64,000 nucleotides of DNA from Pycnococcus provasolii (GCA_049487715.1 CP150546.1:992001-1056000), one strand, 5' to 3'; shown: positions 18,874-28,561, numbered from the stretch's first letter. The notes: generated by a model not told the origin, from the letters alone. Made by a program: numbers and translations.

Positions 18874-20778
18874 TCAAGCTTCGACATCAAGCTTCGAAAG
18901 AGCTTCGTCACTTGCCACCGTCTTAACGGGCGATGGAGGTCGGAACTCGATGCCGTTCATATTATTATTATTATTATTATTATTCCTATTTGTATCCTCG
19001 TCAGCAAAGGCACTTGGCAGATTTGGCAAATCAACATTTTGCTTTGCCGACATGAGGCGAGGCAAACCGTCTGGTCTCAAAGCTGGCTTTTCCACCGGGG
19101 GAAGACGAGTGCGGTGAGCCAGCTTCGGCACCTTTGGTTTGAGTGCCACGTGAGCGCCCGCGTCCAAATTCGACGGCAACCGCGGCAACTGCGCTATATA
19201 CGGCTTCGGTGTACCGGTTTTTTCTTCGTCGTCGCTGGAGTCCTCCTTGAGCCCCAGGTCTTCGGCGACATGCTCGAACAACTCTTTCAGAGAGCTGGTC
19301 GTGGCATCAGCGAGCGCGCCGAGGAGACTTGCAAGGATGGAAAGCCCCGTCATGGTCATAATGGTGTTGATCATGATGTACCTCGCGTAGCCTCCCACAG
19401 CCTTGGCGCCTTCGTTCGTGGGATAGTAGTCGCCAAAGCCGATCGTCGTGAAGGTCACCCAGCTGAAGTACACGGAAGTGGGCATGTCCCAACCCTCCGT
19501 GTCCATCATAATTAACGAGTAGAAGATGACGTGCGCCATGGTGGCAATGCTAATGAGAAAGACGTTCTCGTACTGCTCGCTGACGAGCGGCAGGTCGATG
19601 AGCGTATTCAAGTACGTGGAAAACCGATTAATGAGCGTGGACATGGTCGTGAGCGTGACGCCGTTTAGCACGAAGCCAATCAGGCTGTAGATGAGAAGGA
19701 ACGCGCGGCCTTCGGGCGTGGCGGGCGCGATGTTACCGTAGCCGATGGTGGTGATGGTGGAGAAGAGGCAATTCCAGCTGTGCCAGTAGTCAAAGCTGTA
19801 GTGCATTTTGCCGCAGGTTGCTTCACCCGCCTTGCACGCTTGGCGCGCAAGAGCCCTCTGCTTCGTCGACGCGCTTCCGTGGTGTTCGAGCAAGTCGTCC
19901 AGCGCCTTGCGACACGCCGTGCTCGTTGCTGGCGTGAAGTTTGTGCACGCGCCGTGAGATGCGCCGTACGCCGTGTCCATGAGGGCGGCGTTCTGTTTGC
20001 TCCACTCATCCAAGGAACTTTTCTCGTTGGAAAGTTCAAGCGCCTTGAGGGAGGCTGAGCCGACGGCGAGATAGGCAAAAATGATGGAGTGCATGGCAAT
20101 GATCTTGAACATGATGGAGTACAGCGGCTCGTCTTCTCCCGTTACGAAGAGGCCGGTGATGAACGAGCTAACTTTACCCAGCTGGTCTTGTGCCACTGTT
20201 GCAGCCGTTCTTGTCCTGGCTAAGTTGTTTGCGAGCGTGGACATAGCGGAGGTAAAAGCGAGCCCGTTATTTTTTGCCGTATTATTTTCTCTCGCTTCTT
20301 TCGACTTCTGCGCCGCCAGCAGTCGACGTGCTCGCGCTTTCCCGCCCACGCGTGTAATGTGCAGACTGGTCATAACGTCGAGGATTTGGTGCTCCTTGGG
20401 ACCACTCTGGACGTCGCCATTCTGCGGGACTTCAAACTTCGTCTTATCATTTTTCTTCTTTTTCGATCGGTGTTGTTGTTTTCTCAGCTCTGAGAGCAGT
20501 TCTTCGTCGTCATGCGCACCACCACCACCACCACCACCACCAAGATGTTCCGAGTTTTCAGAGTCCCCCGAAGTTGACGGCATTGGCCCAAACGGGGGTT
20601 GTGCCATATCGTTTTCGACAAGTTGACGCGAGCCTGCGTGCGCGTGCAAGGAGCCTGAGTTCGGTGTCGCCGCTGAGCCCCCAGACACAGAGACACCGGC
20701 TGAGACATCATGTGAATGTGTGGGCGCAGGCGCGATTTGCGACCGGCCCTTGAACGGAGAGGCCAACTCCGTGGACAT
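18874..20778 (-). CDS. Two-pore-domain potassium channel (TPK/KCNK type)
   Basis: ATG at 20778, 634 residues. A Ser/Gly-rich cytosolic N-terminus of about 220 residues precedes the 2P/4TM core: TM1 (MHSIIFAYLAVGSASL), pore 1 with filter TTIGYGN at about residue 346, TM2 (LLIYSLIGFVLNGVTL), TM3 (VFLISIATMAHVIFYSLIMM), pore 2 with filter TTIGFGD at about 446, and TM4 (MTGLSILASLLGAL). Both filters match K+-selective channels, so it should pass K+ as a dimer. Unlike plant TPKs no C-terminal EF-hands are visible; the tail instead contains poly-Asn from a (TTA)n microsatellite. The extracellular TM1-P1 loop is long with several Cys. Convergent with the Kelch-filamin gene, 166 bp apart. Confidence 0.93.
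   Translation of the reverse strand: MSTELASPFKGRSQIAPAPTHSHDVSAGVSVSGGSAATPNSGSLHAHAGSRQLVENDMAQPPFGPMPSTSGDSENSEHLGGGGGGGGAHDDEELLSELRKQQHRSKKKKNDKTKFEVPQNGDVQSGPKEHQILDVMTSLHITRVGGKARARRLLAAQKSKEARENNTAKNNGLAFTSAMSTLANNLARTRTAATVAQDQLGKVSSFITGLFVTGEDEPLYSIMFKIIAMHSIIFAYLAVGSASLKALELSNEKSSLDEWSKQNAALMDTAYGASHGACTNFTPATSTACRKALDDLLEHHGSASTKQRALARQACKAGEATCGKMHYSFDYWHSWNCLFSTITTIGYGNIAPATPEGRAFLLIYSLIGFVLNGVTLTTMSTLINRFSTYLNTLIDLPLVSEQYENVFLISIATMAHVIFYSLIMMDTEGWDMPTSVYFSWVTFTTIGFGDYYPTNEGAKAVGGYARYIMINTIMTMTGLSILASLLGALADATTSSLKELFEHVAEDLGLKEDSSDDEEKTGTPKPYIAQLPRLPSNLDAGAHVALKPKVPKLAHRTRLPPVEKPALRPDGLPRLMSAKQNVDLPNLPSAFADEDTNRNNNNNNNNMNGIEFRPPSPVKTVASDEALSKLDVEA
18958..18986. repeat. (TTA)n microsatellite encoding poly-Asn
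   Basis: About nine ATT/TTA units, read as nine Asn residues in the C-terminal tail of the K+ channel. Confidence 0.9.
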
Positions 20779-21339
20779 TATTATCTTAATTCTTAATTCT
20801 TAAAAAAAGAGGCCAAGTCCACTTAATGAAGTTATTGAAATTATGGAAATGAAATTATTGAAAAGATAATGGGGTGGAAAAGACTTTTATATAAAAACAG
20901 TCTGAGGCTCAACAAATAATAAATAAAGGAGAGACGGTCAACAACTTGACTTGACCCCAATATTGGGTCTCATTTACCTTATGATTACAAGTCTGAGCTG
21001 GACGTCTGCGGTCTGGGTCCACGAGACTTGCCCGTGGGAAATGCCGAAAAGGACTTGCCAAAAGTTGCCAAAAGGGTTTCGTTTCCAAAAGGTGCCACCG
21101 TGGGGCTAATAAGGTTAAGAGAAAGCACGAGGAAAATGGAGCTCCGAGTGTTAGTGTGTTGTGTGATGAGGCGATCGTGTTCCTAGTACCCTAGTTGGCC
21201 TTCGTTGTTGCAGAGAGTTAATACTCCTATGGTAGAGGCGCTTACTTTTACCTCCTTAATTATGGCTTGCAAGTTGGTGCATTTGGTTCCTTTGGTTCTT
21301 CAATGCCGTGAGTGAGTGAGTGGGAAAAGTAAACTTAGT

Positions 21340-21385
21340 TGGTCAAGGTGGGCAAGGTGGTCAAGGTGGGCAAGGTGGTTGGTCA
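21340..21385. repeat. GGTCAAGGTGGGCAAGGTGG minisatellite
   Basis: Two and a half direct units of a 20-bp G-rich phrase, followed by ggtcaactgaccacc. Confidence 0.75.
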
Positions 21386-21756
21386 ACTGACCACCTACCT
21401 CTTAGGTGGCCAAATACCTTGGCCAAATACAAGATTTATTGGGCCAACAAAGTCGAGGTACATAAAGGTTTACAGTAAAAAAATCACGATCATCCCGTCC
21501 CGTTCCCGTTGACGTTGATGAGACGTTTCCCGTTGACATTGATGGATCATCGTTCCCGTTGAGCCTACGATACAATTTTAGTCTAGCGTAGCGTGTTTGA
21601 CGTTGACGCCTTGGTCTTGCCGGTCGTCAAGTCGTCCAGCAGGCTTCGAAGGTCGAATCAACCAACGCCTTCAACGCCTTCCACAGCAGGGAAACGACGA
21701 GGCTCAACGGGAAACCTCAACGGGGAGGGACCAGAGGAGGGACAAGGAGGGATCCC

Positions 21757-21802
21757 AGGGTTAGGGTTAGGGCTAGGGTTAGGGTTACCCTAGGGTTCGG
21801 GT
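21757..21802. repeat. Telomere-like TTAGGG tract
   Basis: Four units AGGGTTAGGGTTAGGGCTAG and onward, then the same motif in reverse (accctagggttcgggttcg). It lies 130-175 bp upstream of the SPCS1 ATG. Confidence 0.85.
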
Positions 21803-21930
21803 TCGAAGAAGTTCGCATTAGGGTTCCGCCGCCCCCTCCCGGGATCGCCTGCTATCAAACTCTCTTCTTAGCCGCCTGCCATAGAATCTGACACCAGGCA
21901 CACCTGTACGTGTGGTGACTCAAATCAGCC

Positions 21931-22394
21931 ATGGACTTCGTCGGCCAGAAGCTCGCGGAGAGTTTGATTTTGTGGGTGGTCCTATTGGGTGCTCTCGTGG
22001 GTTTTCTATTGGGATACACGCTCGAATCGTATAAAACCATGATGCAAGTGTATGCGCTCGGATGTGTCTTGGCGGCGATCGTACGTTCTTTGTTCTTTTT
22101 TTTTGTGTTTGTGTTTGTGTTTTTGTTTTGTCTGGTTTGGTTTTGGTTTACTGACGAGTAACTTCACACTTCACACAACACATGTATGTATGTATTTGCA
22201 TACGCATCTTATGCATGCAGCTCGCGCTGCCAGACTGGTTCTTCTTCAACCAAAACCCAGTCACGTGGCTGCCATCCATTCAAAAGCGAGAAGAGCAACG
22301 GCGAAAGGACAAAAAGGCGGCGAAAGCGACGACAGGAGGAGAGGCGTCGAGTGCTACTGCAGCAGACGCGAAAAAAAATAAGACAAAAAAATAA
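21931..22394 (+). CDS. SPCS1: Signal peptidase complex subunit 1 (SPC12), two exons
   Basis: SPCS1 is the small two-TM subunit of the ER signal peptidase complex that helps membrane segments escape cleavage. Exon 1 is 21931-22080 (MDFVGQKLAESLILWVVLLG..., ending ALGCVLAAI); exon 2 is 22221-22394 (LALPDWFFFNQNPVTWLPSI..., Lys-rich tail). Joined in phase 0 they give 107 residues that follow the family order: GQKLAE start, two hydrophobic hairpin helices, and the P-x-W-x-F-F-N motif. Without splicing, exon 1 runs into Phe/Val junk and a stop. The tail, rich in Lys and Ala, is longer than in animals. The gene is convergent with uL4, 133 bp apart. Confidence 0.92.
22081..22220 (+). other. Spliceosomal intron of SPCS1 (140 nt)
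   Basis: Donor GTACGT, acceptor ATGCATGCAG, phase 0. T-rich after the donor (tttttttttgtgtttgtgtt). Its ends are fixed by the continuity of the conserved protein. Confidence 0.9.
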
Positions 22395-22527
22395 GACAAA
22401 ATACCTGGGACTGCTCACTCAGTAATTGACTGTACTTTACTTCGTGCAACGGTCGCCCACCTCATACCAACCAACCCACCTCAGCGGATGGTGTTTTCGT
22501 TGTCAATATTGTTGTGTCTATTACTTA

Positions 22528-24084
22528 CTACCTGTAACCTTTATGTTCCGTGCAAAACGAAACTAGGCCGTCGAGACTGCGCCGATCAACCAACAGGTAG
22601 TCGCGGCGAAGCACCCACCAAACACCAAGCATCGCACGAGGACAAACCTCGACGTACTTAATATTCCGTCCCGCGCGATGAACAAGGTCGTGCGCACGCT
22701 CGCCCTGCCTGATCTTGCTGCCCTTCTCGTCCACCAGAGGCGTCGGCTGCCAACCAGCCGCCTTCGCGTACTCAATCACGCGATTTGGCAGCTTGTCGCG
22801 CTTTCCCGATCGCGGAGGAACCCACGGACCTGTGGGCAACGCACCCTCGCGCATCGCGAAGAACTGAGGTTCCGGAGGAGGTGGCGGAGGTTCCACGTCC
22901 GGACCTTCGTCGCAGATAACCACGCTGACACGACTCTCTTGCAACTGGTCGAGGAACAGCCGGTCGAGAAGCTTGCGCATCATCACCGTCTTCCCTTCAG
23001 GGCCAAGATCCTCGAGATTCTCAAAGACGATAAGTCGGCCCTCGCGAGCCTTGGAAGAGAGCGCGTGCATCAGCCCAAGCCTGCGTTGCTTTTTGTTCAC
23101 CTTGAACGAGTGGTCGCGCTTCACCGGCCCGTGTGCCTTTGCGCCACCCTTGAATTGAGGCGCTTTCTTGTCACCGTGTCGCGCTCTGCCCGTTCCCTTC
23201 TGCGGGTGTATCTTGCGGCCGCTGTACGCGATATCCTTCTTTCGCTTTGTGACGTGGTGGCTGATGCCGTCGCGATTCGGCCCTCTTCGCCCTGCGAGGG
23301 TGGCGCGCACGCAGAGGTGCATGACGTCGGATCTCGGCGGATGGTCGAACACGCTTCCAGGAAGCTTGACTGTGCTGTCAGTTTCAATCGCCCTGATGCG
23401 TTCTTTTCCCGTCCCTGTCTCGGTGTACGGCTGGACAGTCCACAAGTTGACTTCGTGGTCCTGCCAGTACTCACGCCTGAGCGCGGGTGGGAGGTTTGCG
23501 ATCTGCACGTCGGTGAGCTTTCTCCCCTTTCCGTCTTTGATACCCTGCTTCCATCTCTGCCTTCGCTTTGACCTTCGCCACAAGGGCATGCCATCTTTGT
23601 TGACGGGTATGGTTGGCGCCGTGCCCAGTACGAACGTGCTATCGACCTTTCTGTTGTTGCGGCGGCGATAGGTGGATACGATTGGTTCGGTTGCGGATGG
23701 GTGCTGTGCGGTGCGTCCCCTGCGCACGGTCGCCATCATCGCCTGGCTTGCGAAAGATCGATGCCCTCCGCCGAGTGGAGTCGCGCCAGTGGCGGTAGAG
23801 TTAGCTAATGTTGTGTGTTGCGTAAGCGCACCACCACGAACTGAGCACTGAGCAAGCTGCTTCCGCTTCCCCCCCGAAAAACTACCTACGCGCGGTTCAC
23901 ACGAAACCAGTGACGACGACGTCCACAAGAATCGAGCAGCACAGGTATTTTGTGCAACTCCAAGAGAACCACCACCACCACCACAAGCAACTCCAAGAGA
24001 ACCACCACCACAAGCAGCAACACCAAGAGAGCCAGAGTAGCCCAAGCCCATAGGGAGGAGTCTTCTCACTGATGAGTAAGACAT
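22528..24084 (-). CDS. Organellar large-subunit ribosomal protein uL4 (probably mitochondrial)
   Basis: First ATG at 24084 gives 518 residues (the frame is open to a TTG at 24180). The uL4 core lies at about residues 235-390: RSDVMHLCVRATLAGRRGPN, then the tentacle loop signature SGRKIHPQKGTGRARHGDKK, KGGAKAHGPVKRDHSFKVNK and KQRRLGLMHALSSKAREGRL. uL4 lines the peptide exit tunnel. The long N-terminus starts MSYSSVRRLLPMGLGYSGS, which looks like an organelle-targeting sequence, and contains Gly-rich repeats (SLGVAACGGG). The C-terminal 130 residues include a Pro run and are not part of bacterial uL4, which favours the mitochondrial form; a plastid form is not excluded. Confidence 0.88.
   Translation of the reverse strand: MSYSSVRRLLPMGLGYSGSLGVAACGGGSLGVACGGGGGSLGVAQNTCAARFLWTSSSLVSCEPRVGSFSGGKRKQLAQCSVRGGALTQHTTLANSTATGATPLGGGHRSFASQAMMATVRRGRTAQHPSATEPIVSTYRRRNNRKVDSTFVLGTAPTIPVNKDGMPLWRRSKRRQRWKQGIKDGKGRKLTDVQIANLPPALRREYWQDHEVNLWTVQPYTETGTGKERIRAIETDSTVKLPGSVFDHPPRSDVMHLCVRATLAGRRGPNRDGISHHVTKRKKDIAYSGRKIHPQKGTGRARHGDKKAPQFKGGAKAHGPVKRDHSFKVNKKQRRLGLMHALSSKAREGRLIVFENLEDLGPEGKTVMMRKLLDRLFLDQLQESRVSVVICDEGPDVEPPPPPPEPQFFAMREGALPTGPWVPPRSGKRDKLPNRVIEYAKAAGWQPTPLVDEKGSKIRQGERAHDLVHRAGRNIKYVEVCPRAMLGVWWVLRRDYLLVDRRSLDGLVSFCTEHKGYR
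23955..24040. repeat. Coding minisatellite CAACTCCAAGAGAACCACCA
   Basis: Three to four imperfect copies encode SLGVA-(G)n repeats in the N-terminal region of uL4. Confidence 0.8.
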
Positions 24085-25106
24085 CGTAGTAAACGAGAGC
24101 CGATGGGAGAGGAAAAACAACAACGACGACGGCAATGGCCGGATAAATGAGCGACGGGAAGAGGGGAGAGGGGAGCCCAAGGGCAGGGGGATCCCAGGTC
24201 GGCGGAGGAGAAGGAAAATTTCACCCTGGATTCAAGTCCTTCAAATGTCAAAGCCAGTGGGAAAACGAACCCCGAACAACGGAAACGAAACCCCTAAACG
24301 AACAACTGCGGAAACGAACCCCCGGGCCCCGAACAACTGCGGAAACGAAACCCCTAAACAAACAAAACTGCGGAAACAAAACCCCGAAACGAACAACTGC
24401 GGAAACATAACGGGGTCCCGACTCCCGAACACAAGACTGCGGAAACGAAACCCCTAACAACTGCGGAAACGAAACCCCTAAATGAACAACTGCGGAAACG
24501 AACCCCGAACTGAAACATACATAAACATAACCCCGAACTCACTCCCCTCCATTCGACACTCGACCCTCTGACCAGTTACGGTTCGTTGCCTGCCGCCTTG
24601 GAAGTTGGAATCCTCCTTGGTTGGGAAGACCTCCTTGGGATAGGGATAGTAGTTACCTAAATATAAGGTGAGTTCGGCTTTTAGTCGGCACAAGAGCACG
24701 TCTTCATTCCACAAGCAAAAACAAGCAAAATAACGTGATTTCACGCCTTCAGTCAAAAAACTCTTTGGACACTCACTCATGGGCACCAGTGCCATCAAGG
24801 AATAAGGGGGATCAGCCGATCGTCCGGAGCAATGCACGAAAACAGGGGTCCCTCCCTCCCTGTTGAACCTACCGTAGTTCTCCTCCTCCCCCCACCCAAA
24901 CCCCAACTAACCAAAGATTTCAATCAAGACGTTTTTTTCTGGTCTTGTCGCATTATTACTGCAGACTTTTTACGACTGCGCCGCCTCTCGTTCCTTCTTG
25001 TGCGGAACATTGCCACTGGCTGACTGGATTGGTTCCGTGTGTTGTTTACACTTACGTCACGTCACGTGTCTCTCTGCATTGTATCAATTGTATTGTATTG
25101 TATTGT
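24085..25106. other. Divergent intergenic region with telobox minisatellite
   Basis: About 1 kb between the uL4 and GARP genes. The main content is the 24260-24538 minisatellite; no gene was recognised. The GARP frame is open from a TTG at 24945 but lacks an ATG before 25107. Confidence 0.6.
24260..24538. repeat. Telobox-bearing minisatellite (core CTGCGGAAACGAAACCCCTA)
   Basis: About eight to nine imperfect copies of a 25-30 bp unit, core CTGCGGAAACGAAACCCCTA, often followed by AACGAACAA. Each embeds an AACCCCTAA element that resembles the plant telobox AAACCCTAA. It starts about 175 bp upstream of the uL4 ATG. Confidence 0.85.
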
Positions 25107-26522
25107 ATGCGTGGCATCCGCATCTGCATCTCGTGCTCGATGCCTCCTCCACAGCAGCGCGATGATAGGAATCATACGGATACGGGTACACCTACAGTAG
25201 TAGTGGATGCAATCCATGCTCATCCTCGTTCAGATGATCGCGATGACGCTCCCGCCAACGCAAGAAAAATTCATCATCGGGAGGGTGATTCTGAACATGG
25301 TGTAGCAGCAAAAGAGGCAATCAAATGCACGATTCAGCAACATCAGCATGACGACGCGAATCAAACGAATGCAAAGAGAGCGATTGTTGCCATCGCCGCT
25401 GACGGCGACAATGCGCTCATACCACCGTGGATGATGCCTGCTACAGTGCCGCACCAGCAGCCTCTCGCCTTGTCCAATCAGAAAGTTGTGCCGGCGACGG
25501 TACACGGCATTCATCATCACAATCACGAAAATGCTGCAAATGCGGCTCCTGTCCCCATCGACGTCGGCCCTCTGCCTAATCTCACCGTGTTGGAAGAGTG
25601 TCGCATCAACCAGCTGACGACGAAATACGAGTCTCCCGCCATACACGTAAGCAATCATGTTGCTGCCGCTCCGAATCCGACGTCAGTGTCCATGGACGAT
25701 TACGGCTTTGCCTGGTGGAATTATGGGTTGGACGAATTTGACGTCACCGCACAGCAAAGCGCAGGAGGAGGACGAGGAGCCGAGTTCTCAACAGGCAGAA
25801 ATGATGCGAAGGACACGGGGCGCATCAGGTGGACACCAAAGCTACACGATGGCTTCGTGGATGCGGTCAGCAAGCTCGGCGGCCCGGACGCAGCAACGCC
25901 GAAAAGAATCCTGCTGTACATGCTCGGTCTGCCGGATAAGACAAGCAAAGGGGACGTGATACTCGCTCGCAAGAACCAGGCGATCGCAAATCCTCAGCTC
26001 GAGCACATTTCCATTGTCCACATCAAGTCGCACCTGCAGAAATATCGCTCGCACATGGGCTTGGTGCCAGGCGTGAAAAAGAGAAAGCGTTCAGAGACTG
26101 CCCTCGTGAAACGAGAGGAGAAGGAGAGACGGCGATCGGAGTTGAGAGCTCTGCCTGGCAAGGGTGGTGCAGCCACGAATTCGCAGACGATGATGTTAAC
26201 GGAAGATGGCGTGGTGGCACCGTCGTCAAACACGGCAGACACGAGCTTTTTGGCCATGGTGCTCGCCGCCGAAGAGCAGAGCGCGCCCCCTCAGGTTCAC
26301 ACAGCCGCTGCTGGGGTTGCGACACCGTCGACGACGACTGCAGACGCCTTGTTGGTGGCGCCTTCACATCGCCGTAGCATCAGGTCACACGCGCGCACGG
26401 CTGGTGCGAAAGACGACGACCCGTTGGTGGTTCAGTTGCGCACGCAGAACGCGCTGAACGCCTTCTTGAAGGAGTTGCCACTGACGACAACGATGACGCC
26501 GATGACGACGACGAGGAAGTAA
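25107..26522 (+). CDS. GARP/G2-like Myb transcription factor with SHLQKYR motif
   Basis: From the ATG at 25107 the protein is about 471 residues; ATG 25140 (MPPPQQRDD) is an equally good start. The N-terminal half is His/Asn/Ala-rich. The DNA-binding domain at residues about 240-315 reads IRWTPKLHDGFVDAVSKLGG, PDAATPKRILLYM, then HISIVHIKSHLQKYR: the GARP B-motif fold of plant response regulators, PHR and G2-like proteins. Compared with that family there are about 24 extra residues (GLPDKTSKGDVILARKNQ...) between helix 2 and helix 3. A basic stretch follows (KKRKRSE), probably a nuclear localisation signal. No receiver domain is present. GARP proteins occur almost only in the green lineage. 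Confidence 0.88.
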   Translation: MRGIRICISCSMPPPQQRDDRNHTDTGTPTVVVDAIHAHPRSDDRDDAPANARKIHHREGDSEHGVAAKEAIKCTIQQHQHDDANQTNAKRAIVAIAADGDNALIPPWMMPATVPHQQPLALSNQKVVPATVHGIHHHNHENAANAAPVPIDVGPLPNLTVLEECRINQLTTKYESPAIHVSNHVAAAPNPTSVSMDDYGFAWWNYGLDEFDVTAQQSAGGGRGAEFSTGRNDAKDTGRIRWTPKLHDGFVDAVSKLGGPDAATPKRILLYMLGLPDKTSKGDVILARKNQAIANPQLEHISIVHIKSHLQKYRSHMGLVPGVKKRKRSETALVKREEKERRRSELRALPGKGGAATNSQTMMLTEDGVVAPSSNTADTSFLAMVLAAEEQSAPPQVHTAAAGVATPSTTTADALLVAPSHRRSIRSHARTAGAKDDDPLVVQLRTQNALNAFLKELPLTTTMTPMTTTRK

Positions 26523-26829
26523 GGTAAGGCGTTAACGACACAGCAGTGCAGAATCAAGGCATGTTATTGTTACCAACTCAGGACTACGTTTTTTCCCTTC
26601 TTCATCACACAAGTGATCAACCCAGTTTCACCACCTAGGCTGGTAATTAGGTTGAGTGTAGCAACATCGGTCGTCTGTCGGATTTCGTCACCTCCCCTGA
26701 ATGAAGGAACCCCGAATGAACTCCCTTAAAAAAATAATATTGGGATTAGGGGTTCCGACGCCTCACCTCTTTTTCTTCTTTTTCTTTTCTCTTCCGGAAC
26801 GCAACGCGCACATCACGAATATTCCCGGA
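26523..26829. other. Intergenic region, GARP / JmjC
   Basis: About 300 bp without a gene. Contains GGGATTAGGGGTTCCG at 26741 and a long pyrimidine tract (26765-26795), probably 5' leader of the JmjC gene. Confidence 0.5.
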
Positions 26830-28320
26830 ATGACGGCGCCGCAACTGCACCCGCCGGCGCTCCCGCTCGGTGAGCTGTACTCGCGTGATGAACGCCTAAA
26901 AAATGAAGTCAAAGACGATCAAAGAGTCGTGTCTCGCTCGACGTCCCTGGGGACACTGTGCGTGCTTGACGACTTCATCATTGCCAACATTATTAGCAGT
27001 ATCGTTGTCAACGACGGAGGTGTCGATGCCCGCGATGACGATACCTTTAGCAGCCAATCGTCAAAGTGCGTGTGTCAGCGTGTGTCGGCGTGCGTCACCC
27101 TGGGACGTCTCGCGTGCGCCAGTCACGCACTCAAAGCCTTCGCAGACGCGCCTGACGTGTGGAGAGCCATGGCAATCAACACAGGAACACCAGTGCGATT
27201 TGCAAGCGACGGATCGTGGAAACTGGCGTGCCTTCGAGCATTCGGAATGAAGACAACAACACGACTTGCGAACGTCTTGCCGCGTTTTGCAAGCGACTTT
27301 CTGTTCCGACCGTGGCTCTGCGCAACCACGCCACTGAAGGATGAGTGGATGCAGGTTGAGAACGTTCTCGATGTTGACGTAGACACGATGACGCGCGAAC
27401 TATTCGAGGAGCTCGAGAAGAAGAACGTTCCCGTGGTCATTCGTCGTGCCGCGTCTTCATGGCCCGCCACGAAGAAGTGGCGCGACGAAGCGTACCTCGC
27501 TGCCTCGTTGCCTGACACTGTCGTCGGTGAAACACCGAAGAAAACGTCTGACTTCTACGCGTACATGCGACACTGCCACACGGACGAGGCGCCTCTTTAC
27601 CTGTTCGACCCTCTCGCATTCCGGCGCAGCGCGGCGCTCGCGGACGACTACGAAACGCCGCCGTTTCTCCCTGACGACCTATTTGCGTATCTTGGCGACG
27701 AGGACAGCAACGTGAGACCGCACTACCGCTGGCTTATCATCGGCGCGCGCAACTCAGGGAGCTTCTTCCACGTTGACCCGAACGGAACATCCGCGTGGAA
27801 TGCGGTTGTGGTTGGTGAGAAGCGTTGGGTGTTCTACCCTCCTGACGGCGAGCCGCCTCCTGGCGTACAGCCTTCGGAGGACGGCGCGGACGTGCTGACG
27901 CCCATAAGCCTGCTCGAATGGTTCTTCAACTACTATAGCGATGCGCACGAGGATCGGCGCGCGGTGCGGCGGTCACGGTTGCGTCCTCTCGAGTGCACTG
28001 CGCGTGCCGGCGACGTTGTCTTCGTGCCTTCTGGATGGTGGCACAGCGCGGTGAACACCGCGGACGGTCCGACGGTGGCGGTAACGCAAAACTACTGCAG
28101 CGCTGCGAATGTGTCGAAGGTGCTTGCTGTGCTCGACAAGGGTGGTCGCCACGTCTCGGGCTTGACTGGTGACGCTCTCGCGACGCTCGGCGGACGATTT
28201 CGTGACGCGCTTCACGAACACGCGCCGGACGTGCTGCTTTGTGATAGAACGAGAAAGCGACCACGCGACGACGTGGGAAGCAACAGTGCCGAGCCGTTTC
28301 GTTTCAACTTTTCTTTGTAA
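26830..28320 (+). CDS. F-box-like / JmjC-domain Fe(II) dioxygenase
   Basis: The frame has ATGs at 26701 and 26830; the second is preferred because the first 43 codons cross a pyrimidine tract (poly-Phe). From 26830 there are 496 residues. An F-box-like segment at about 40-110 (LCVLDDFIIANIISSI ... DVWRAMAINT) precedes a JmjC core. The core starts VPVVIRRAASSWPATKKW and has HVDPNGTSAWNAVVVGEKRW, giving the metal-binding His-x-Asp, and GDVVFVPSGWWHSAVN, giving the distal His; the 2-oxoglutarate Lys is in GEKRWVFYPP. This is the JMJD6/JMJ21-22 type, known for lysyl hydroxylation or arginine demethylation. All iron ligands are present, so it is probably active; the substrate cannot be read from sequence. 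Convergent with NDUFA2. Confidence 0.9.
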   Translation: MTAPQLHPPALPLGELYSRDERLKNEVKDDQRVVSRSTSLGTLCVLDDFIIANIISSIVVNDGGVDARDDDTFSSQSSKCVCQRVSACVTLGRLACASHALKAFADAPDVWRAMAINTGTPVRFASDGSWKLACLRAFGMKTTTRLANVLPRFASDFLFRPWLCATTPLKDEWMQVENVLDVDVDTMTRELFEELEKKNVPVVIRRAASSWPATKKWRDEAYLAASLPDTVVGETPKKTSDFYAYMRHCHTDEAPLYLFDPLAFRRSAALADDYETPPFLPDDLFAYLGDEDSNVRPHYRWLIIGARNSGSFFHVDPNGTSAWNAVVVGEKRWVFYPPDGEPPPGVQPSEDGADVLTPISLLEWFFNYYSDAHEDRRAVRRSRLRPLECTARAGDVVFVPSGWWHSAVNTADGPTVAVTQNYCSAANVSKVLAVLDKGGRHVSGLTGDALATLGGRFRDALHEHAPDVLLCDRTRKRPRDDVGSNSAEPFRFNFSL

Positions 28321-28328
28321 GATAGTTG

Positions 28329-28333
28329 TGTAA
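28329..28333 (+). terminator. TGTAA polyadenylation signal, JmjC gene
   Basis: TGTAA 9 nt after the JmjC stop codon. Confidence 0.55.
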
Positions 28334-28561
28334 AGATTTTATTGTAGGAATAGTTCCGTTTGACCCTGGAGAGGAGGCGTGCTTTTGATACGACGTTATC
28401 CAACAACGACAACAAGTTCTCGAGTAGAACCAGCGCCAAGTAAAATGCGCCTGGTTGTGTGAATAATGATTCGGTGTGAATGGAACCGACGGTTGTTGGA
28501 CGAAGGGCACTCACTCCATTCTATTACTGAAATAAGCAGTCACAGACAAAGTTCACCGAAG

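Larger units (their letters stand above)
20779..21930. other. Divergent intergenic region with minisatellite and telomere-like tract
   Basis: No gene recognised. AT-rich near the channel start, then a GGTCAAGGTGGGCAAGGTGG tandem (21340-21385), repeated CGTTCCCGTTGACGTTGATG-like phrases (21500-21560) and a TTAGGG tract (21757-21802). Confidence 0.6.

Noticed and set aside
24260-24538. CRISPR-like array or true chromosome end
   Set aside because: Spacers are not unique, unit lengths vary, and genes flank it on both sides; it is an interstitial minisatellite.
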